Origin: Xiphophorus maculatus
Taxonomy: Eukaryota; Chordata; Actinopteri; Cyprinodontiformes; Poeciliidae
Assembly: GCF_002775205.1 (NCBI RefSeq)
Contig: NC_036455.1
Location: 62,001 to 126,000, forward strand
Direction of reading: 5' to 3'
Length of the DNA: 64,000 nucleotides
The notes beneath the pieces are model-generated. The model was not told the origin of the DNA, searched no databases, and was given only the letters and a program-made list of their open reading frames with translations. Below, in pieces: positions 57,401-64,000 of the stretch. Position 1 is the first letter of the stretch; every line of letters begins with the position of its first letter. The position numbers were made by a program, and so were the translations under genes.

Positions 57401-60400
57401 TTCATTTCAATATGAGGAAAGAAAACTTGCAGACAAGTTTAAACTGGGATGGAGGCTCAATTCTAAAACTGAGCTATGGTGAAATGGTTAAGATCAAAGC
57501 ATAAATATCTGTTAGAATATTAGAAATATATTAATAAGCAGACATACATACTATCAATTAAAATGAGCCTATAAAGCAAATGATCTGAGCTGTATATCTT
57601 AATATTCAAATACTGGATCAGAATAGGGATCGTCCTGTTACAGGGATGTAAACTGTCTGTCTGTGTGAACATCCTAGACCCACAACTCGTAGAAACAAGC
57701 CCAGTCACGTTAACAGGCCAACCTGAGGTCACGCTACTTTCTTTGCCTTCTTTTCTCTGTTTCACTCAGACTCTCTATCTCTCATACTGACTACAGGCTC
57801 AAATATAGAACATGTCCATAAAAAGTCAGAGAGCACAACAGCGCAGCGCAGGAGAGAAAGGCCAGAACTTTGCGAAATGTGTGTGTGCGTGTTTGAAAGA
57901 GACAGGGTGAAAGAAAGTAGAGGGGGTATTGCCCAGATTTATTTATCACTGTTTTACAGCTGCACTGGATACTACAGCTAAATAAATGTATGGTGAGGAG
58001 GTTTTATTTCTGAGAGTGGGTGGTTTGTGATTTTACCCAGGGAATCTGGGAGGTTTTAATGTCGACTGTGCACAGAAAGCATCGCTACTTCCACCTCTAA
58101 GCTAAAATATGCCATTTTGTAAAAGAAAAAACACCAGTTTTTAACCAATCCTGCTGAAAACTAAAAGTTCATTAAAATAACATAACTTCTCACCAACAGG
58201 GTCTAATTTTATAAGACATTTTTATAAGTCTTATGAAATTAGACTTATACAATTTTATAAGGTCTGTAAACAGATTCTACACTTTTTTTTACATTTATAT
58301 GACAGAACAATGCAAAGCATTGCACAATTATGAAAAAGAAGAAAAATGCTACATGGATTTCTATTATCTTACACACAGCAGTTTTCTGCTTGAAGTCTTT
58401 CAGTACGTCTCTGCCAGGGAATATGCTAAACTTCGCCATTGTTTACGTTATTGCTTAAACTGAGATTTATTGGAGAGAATCACTGAATGTTAGTTTTCAA
58501 GTCTCGTCAATTGAAGCACAGGAGTAGCTAGTGAAACGGCAGGAACAACTGAAACTTCACAAGGAAAATAACAGGTAATTAAACAGGAGGAACAACGACA
58601 ACTGATGAGCATATTTACTGAGGGAGAGGTGAAAATTACAAAGCAACCAGGAGGATTAATCAGTGGAAAACAGAAACAGGCAGGCAGAGGCGAATCAGCA
58701 GAAAACTGTGAAGAGGAGAAAATTGACGACCTGAGGGAAGGTGAATGATAAATACAGAGAACTGTACAGGAACTAGAGGAGTAAACAAACCAGGGGAGAA
58801 AAATGACACCAATCAAAGAGAAAACAATAAAGGAACAATTAAATAAACCAGCAAAAAGAAAGTAGCTAATATGGCAAGATTTAATAAAGACAATAAATAA
58901 ACACAGTAATTTTTTACCAGACACAAAATCAACCAGGGGGCATAAAAGAAGGCCAGGATGACCAGGAGAGACAGCTGGTGCATCTTTCAAAAGTCAAAGA
59001 CTTAGTGGGAGATTTTACATGCCTGAAGTGAAACTCTAAATAAATGTGGTCATTTCTCCTCTAACATCTGTCTCTTCCGCCCTCTCTTCGTGTAACCCAA
59101 ACAACTTCCTTGTTTGCTTTCCAGGCTCTGCCTGAAAGCTTTTTTTTTCTCCCTCTTAGCCAATGGCCTGACAGGTTGGAAGTACTCACTTCCTGGTGGA
59201 CCCTCTGACACCAGCACACAGCACACAAACAGCACAGTCCAAAGGGATGATATCACTATCACTTCTTTCATACGCAGCTTTCTGTCACAACCCTCTTTTT
59301 CTTCTGCCGTTTGGCATTTTGGGAATGTGTTGCATTAGCAGTTTTCCTGGTCAAAGAGCAGAATAATCCCTCTGGATGGGCCTGGTCTGCTGGGGGAAAC
59401 AGGACAGGGGGCTCAGATTCTCTCTCACGCAGGACCGAGTTACTGCTCTCGAGAACTGTACTGCCGCTGCTTCCTACAGAGCCTTACAGAGAAAATGGAA
59501 ATATTTTCCTGTCGTTCGGTGAATCAACTTTCATGAATTTGCAGCATCATTGGTATGCATGCTGAAGGTGTTTTGTTTGACTTTGCTTTCAGTAGAAAGC
59601 TGAGGGAGGATCTAATCACAGGTCTGCTCAGCCCTCATCAGGAGGAATCGTCACGCTTTTGAATGCATGCAGCAGCATGAAGTTGTGTGAAACAGAAAGT
59701 GGTGCTGCAGGTGCTACATAACCATAACACTGCAGGTGCTCTCCATCAGGGAGTTTTTTTTCATTGCTCACACCTGAACATCATGGTGGAGCTTACTTTG
59801 GGTTTCCTGACAAGATGTTAGTACAGAAATTGTGGTGTTATTTTGATCTGTCCAGCCATGTTTATTTGGAGGATCAATAACCTCTTCCAGTTTCTTTAAA
59901 ACAGAGTTGCTTAATACCTCAGTTTGGAATAAAATAATGAGATGTTGTAAAAACATAAATAGAAACTTTATTTGTCAGAAAAGAATATGTTTTTAAGTTT
60001 TACGACTCTTTTGGTTTGTCAAAATACTGTGGGTGAGGACACAAAATCTACTAAAGCTATCAGTAATTCATGATTTACAGATTTATTAACATCATGTTGT
60101 TTCCACATCAACTGATCAGCACAGATTTGATGAATCCCATATATGGAACTTGCCCTATGATCATTTCTGCAGACAAATCTAGACTGTTTCTTTGCTAATT
60201 AACATCCAAAGTGATCACCGCCCTTTTTCAGAGTTTCTCTGTATTTATAATTGCATGTTTTAGTGTGAAAACATTGTGCTGATTTACCTGTGCCGGTTCC
60301 TGGTGCGTGGAAGCCATCTGAAGAAACGTTCTCTGAGTCTGCAGCGCCTCATTCACCATCTCGGCCTGCGAAATTGGAAAGATTAACACTGATTTTGACT

Positions 60401-62640
60401 AAAAGCATATTTTTAGGCAACCTATCGCCAGTATCATTGCCAGATTGTGATGGTGAAACCGGCCAGCACACACACCCACACACAGATTGGGTTATTTCCA
60501 GCCATGTGAGTCCTGTGTGTGTTTGAGACCTCAAGTCATGGGCCAGAGGAACCACCAGGGAGGTTTTCTCCATATAAGGGGCTCTGAAAACTAAAAAAAA
60601 AAAAAGAACAAAAAAACCTGCCTCGGGTTCTCAGTTACACTCATACACAGATCCCTCCTCCACTCAGACCAGTGATGAGACACAGAAATAGAAACAAAAA
60701 AAAAAGAGAAACAGATAAAATACAGGCATTCATCATTCCTCTGTTCTGAAGCACTCTCTGTTGTGTTGCATGATTTTAAGATCTGCAGACTTAAAAAGAA
60801 AACAGTCCTCCACTAATTTAAGTTAAAATGTAGGGCCAAAGTTCTGCTTTTCTTCCTATAGGTTTTGTAGAGTAAAGAAAATTGTTGCCACTGTGCAGAA
60901 ATGTGAACACTACAAACCTCCCACAAACACTTCAGGACTCTTCAGCTGTCCAGACGTGTGTGTGTCTTTCAAAGAGCGGGATCTGGAGAGGAGCAGTCCT
61001 CACTGTTTACACGCTGCTGTCCAGGGAAATGAGAACTAAATCCACTCCACTTCACCCAACAATGATTTGCTTAGATTAGAGTCTCTCTTTTCTTGTTTCG
61101 CTTTGATAATCTTTTAGTAAAGCGGTCCAAAATAAGATTTCAATTAAAGATTCTTTCCTCCATGGTCCTCCCTAACATTTGAACAAATACTCCTTGTATG
61201 CTGTGTATAAACACTTGCACATTAATGAGACCACTTTAGATACATTTTCTTCCATGAGGAAGTAAAAAGGATTTCTTCTTTCAGCTCAGTTTTAACTGCA
61301 GCTGCTGTTTAAACCTGAGTATTTTAAAAACCTTTCAAATTTTCATTTCCAGCCTCGTCTAGGCAACGACACAGAAACTGTCACAAGCTAACATAAAGGA
61401 AGAAAAGCAAACCTTGACCAAATTTATGTTTATTAATTTATTATGTAAGGTCAAAGGGACACAATTAAATACATAAATACATCATCAAGTCATTAATTAA
61501 ATCTGCCATGAAATAAATAAGTGTTCAGTTAAATGTTAAGCTTCACTTTAATGACACATTGAGCATCTTAAACAAATTATTACAACATTTGATTAAATAT
61601 TTATTTATTTTGTGGTACATTTATGTTTAAATGTCTCATGTGTTTATGAGACATTTAATAAAATTATTTTAAAAACTATCCCAAGACAGTGCCAGAAAAA
61701 AGGATAGCTGTGACGCCTAAGCAAACTTTTATATTTTGAATTTTGTCTCCAGACACTCTCTTGGATTTTCTTTAGAATATTTTAGAATATTTTTACAAAA
61801 ACTTTTGCAAATGATTAAAAATCGCATACCAACAGAAAAGGGAGAGCTCTGAATAGGCTTTATTGTGACTAAAGTCAATTATAACGTGTCCTGCAAAAAG
61901 CGAATGCACATTTAGTAAAACATACTGTTTTGATAAAAAAGTATGTCTTAGTAAAACAATATGTTTTACTAATATTGTTTGTTTTGTCATACTTTCGCCA
62001 TAGTTACACCAAAATCTGCTTGTAATTGGCTGATCAGTTCCTCGTGACGACTCCTCTTCCAGAAACCGACAAACATTGATGACATGGACAGAACATGCAG
62101 ATGGTTCTTTGCATATATTTTGTATTTCAAATATACGTCAAAACACTTTTGTTTTCCGAGGCCATATAGAAAGTGTTGCTCCAGTTACAAGCGTTTATTA
62201 CATTTTTAAAATTTTAAATTATGTTCCTTTTTTAATTCATGTTATAGGCTACATGTTAGTAAATTCTTATACAATAAACAACAAAGGTTATTTCTATCCT
62301 GTCCTATTTAAATAAAGTGACTTACATGTTTCTCCACTTCACTTCCTACAGCTCTGCTGCAGTTCAGATAATCTGACAGTGGACCTTTCAGCAGAACGTC
62401 GAAGACCTCCACACTCTGACCTGAAAGCACATACACAGAAATCCTGTTTACCCGTTCTGGCTGTAGAACAGCAGGGAAACACTTCAGCAAATGTTTTTAA
62501 GCACCGACCCACCTCCATCTACACCATTGACACAGTTCCCATTGAGCATGTTGCTGGACGCCTGCATCGTGACGGATATTTCCTCCATGCGAGTCACGGC
62601 CCGCTCCAACCGCTGCATTAAATCCTCCATTGTGACAATC
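48462..62640 (-). CDS. cap2: Adenylyl cyclase-associated protein 2
   Basis: Twelve coding exons on the - strand: 62513-62630, 62326-62420, 60288-60365, 55957-56100, 54964-55049, 53915-54020, 50356-50551, 49747-49910, 49536-49659, 49370-49452, 48662-48805, 48462-48545. All phases agree and total 473 residues (human CAP2: 477). The start is [17 protein letters not shown], the coiled-coil RLE oligomerisation motif. The helical folded domain follows ([46 protein letters not shown]), then a Pro run ([14 protein letters not shown]), a WH2-type segment (ALFAQLNQG ... LKHV), and the beta-sheet CARP domain ([10 protein letters not shown] to EIAG). The end [14 protein letters not shown] is closer to CAP2 than to CAP1. 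CAP proteins bind G-actin and cofilin-actin and recycle monomers; CAP2 is prominent in heart and muscle. The acceptor at 62641 shows a non-coding exon further upstream, not located. Bases 62631-62640 are 5' UTR. Confidence 0.96.
50552..53914. other. cap2 intron 6 (repeat-bearing)
   Basis: About 3.4 kb. The 52355-52475 part has 'accgatacatcgactggctg' and related words of a dispersed fish repeat that also occurs near 35160-35480. The 52850-53480 part is a member of the DNA-transposon-like family seen at 47570-48440. A (TTCA)n-like run is near 53685. No gene. Confidence 0.45.
54021..55956. other. cap2 introns 4 and 5
   Basis: AT-rich intronic DNA around exon 5 (54964-55049). No motif-bearing frame, and no clear repeat ends. 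Confidence 0.4.
58201..58243. repeat. Hairpin in cap2 intron 3
   Basis: GTCTAATTTTATAAGAC (58201-58217) pairs with the inverted AGTCTTATGAAATTAGAC just after it, with one mismatch. A further diverged copy follows. The left arm is also part of a 29-bp exact match to 56276-56304. Confidence 0.7.
59050..59271 (-). CDS. Small open frame with secretory-like features, unproven
   Basis: A 73-codon frame on the - strand starts [20 protein letters not shown], which looks like a signal peptide. It continues with a Pro/Gly segment, then several basic clusters ([15 protein letters not shown]) and a single Cys in the mature part. That is the general look of a peptide precursor, but I do not recognise it. 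It lies inside cap2 intron 3, same strand. A GTGAGT inside the frame could also be a splice donor. Chance is a fair explanation. Confidence 0.15.
   Translation of the reverse strand: MKEVIVISSLWTVLFVCCVLVSEGPPGSEYFQPVRPLAKREKKKAFRQSLESKQGSCLGYTKRGRKRQMLEEK
60366..62325. other. cap2 intron 2
   Basis: About 2 kb, AT-rich. It contains a perfect 13-bp hairpin at 61628-61659 and a short palindromic stretch with 'agtaaaac...gttttact' near 61950-61975. No gene. Confidence 0.45.
61628..61659. repeat. Perfect 13-bp hairpin
   Basis: TTAAATGTCTCAT (61628-61640) and ATGAGACATTTAA (61647-61659) with a 6-nt loop. Confidence 0.75.
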
Positions 62641-64000
62641 CTGGAAACAAAAACAGAAATTTGTTATTTTAGTGATCTGGACATCACTAGAAGATGTTCT
62701 GAAACTATGCTTTTACTCTGATTTTCACAAAGACTTCATTGTAGGAAGTGCAGCTTGTTGAATATGAAGACAGTTGGTGTTTAAGTTGTTTGGCCTGATG
62801 CAGCGTTCACAGGTTTTGACCTTAAACACACAAATCCATCATATAATTGAGTTGAAGAGACAAGACGACTTAAAAAGACTGTGAGAAACCGAAATGAGAA
62901 TTTTTTTTATGAACAGTGCATCGCAAAATATTCATATTCATTCATGTTAAATGTAAGATTGGGATTTTATTTGATAGACTGATTAATTGTGAAGATGATA
63001 ATGATACATGAAGGATAATGATACATGGTTCTTGAGCCACTTAAGCTTTTCTAGCCCAACTTTATAATTACAAACTACTTCATGTTGATCTAAGAAATGA
63101 AATAAAAAATCCCAATGACTTGCATCTGTCATCAACTTTCTAAAATAATGACCCAGATCATTTTTGTCACAAAAGAAAATCACAGTTTTTTTCTTTCCAA
63201 GAGATATTTAGGTTAAAAAAAGAAGATTTAGGCCATAATTTTAGGAAGGTGATGATATTGAAGTTTGTGGTTGTGACAAAATGTAGCAAGATTAAGGATT
63301 ATAAATGTATTAGTACGGAATTGTGTGTATTTAGATGTATAAAAACTTGAAGTAGAGAGTTTATTATTAAAATCTCAAACTGATTACATTTCATATTTAC
63401 TAAAATAGATATTTTGTTTAAGTTTAGAGCTGAACTATTATACAAAACATAGCTAATCCGTTTTAACACTGCCCAGCCGTACGGCTCATCCTGAGATAAT
63501 GCAGGCTTGCTTCCAATATTTATTAGTCAGCCAAAAGAGGAATTCAATCCAGCTATCCACTGCATGTTTATGCAAACGACTGCTGGGTAACACACACTCT
63601 CCAGTCTGACACCTGCCACCTTCAACACATATTACAATATGGTGATATATCTACTTTACAGAAAGAATTTTAAAAACACACAAAAGGAGTATACCGGTGT
63701 CAGGTTTAATAATGCCCCCTGTTTGTTAATTTCTGCTCATGATTACGGACCGTGAGCAGCAAACATGCCCTGATGCAGGTCGTTGAGAAGTCGCCCAGCA
63801 GTGACACATGCCTGTCGTGAGACTCAGATGTTATTTCTGCTTTGCGGGCGGCCACAACATGAACTCCAGAGACCTGGAGAGCTCCTGCTAGGATTACTAC
63901 ATCAGCTACTGATGGAAACTGAGGAAAACACAAGGAGCCAGGGGAAACAAATTCATTTCAACTCCACTTCACACAACGTGCAAGGTTACATTTTTCAGGA
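62641..64000. other. 5' side of cap2
   Basis: Probably intron between the non-coding first exon and exon 2 of cap2. A 75-codon - strand frame (63706-63933) follows a TTTTCCTCAG acceptor-like site, but its far end has only a weak donor (GTCCGT) and no family motif. No promoter could be assigned inside the window. Confidence 0.35.

Larger units (their letters stand above)
56101..60287. other. cap2 intron 3
   Basis: About 4.2 kb. It holds an 83-codon charged frame on the - strand (56213-56464), a 29-bp exact repeat at 56276 and 58196, a hairpin at 58201-58243, a repeat-like block at 58490-58990, and a small open frame with a signal-peptide-like start at 59050-59271. None is proven to be expressed. 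Confidence 0.45.

Noticed and set aside
63706-63933. 75-codon - strand frame after an acceptor-like AG, considered as a cap2 5' exon or a neighbouring gene
   Set aside because: The donor is poor and there is no recognisable motif. Insufficient for an exon call.

Overview
The window is vertebrate nuclear DNA from a ray-finned fish, most likely a percomorph teleost. It has split genes with GT-AG introns, AT-rich intergenic DNA, poly-zinc-finger genes with the leader exon typical of teleosts, and many fish-type transposons (L2-like and I-like LINEs, a tRNA-type SINE, hAT elements, a Ty3/Gypsy element). No bacterial genes, operons, CRISPR arrays or RNA genes were seen.

Layout. 190-830: three phase-compatible exons on the + strand that may be the 3' end of an unidentified gene. 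4516-9007: abra (actin-binding Rho-activating protein, STARS), three exons, with a solo LTR and LINE debris in its introns. 10.6-39.2 kb: a locus built from three copies of one zinc-finger duplicon. Copy A holds a 37-finger gene (18028-23093), and a 7.2 kb LTR retrotransposon (10677-17893) has landed in its 5' flank. Copy B holds a shorter gene with seven good fingers (29178-32421). Copy C is cut off at the start codon region by an I-type LINE (39.2-43.9 kb). A hAT transposase gene (24628-26675), a SINE and other repeats lie between the copies. 44792-46725: aunip, three coding exons. 48462-62640: cap2 on the - strand, twelve coding exons rebuilt with all phases matching, convergent with aunip.

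How the genes relate. abra and cap2 both act on actin: abra binds actin and drives Rho/MRTF/SRF signalling, and cap2 recycles actin monomers. aunip acts at centrosomes, spindles and DNA breaks. The zinc-finger genes are probably DNA-binding repressors of the fast-evolving kind. Their duplicons act as natural empty-site controls for the transposon insertions here.

The most unusual signal is in the LTRs of the 7.2 kb retrotransposon. Each LTR carries a stretch with canonical splice sites and then, about 250 bp further on, a second copy of the two flanking segments joined exactly as splicing would join them. The LTR seems to have captured a reverse-transcribed spliced copy of its own leader.
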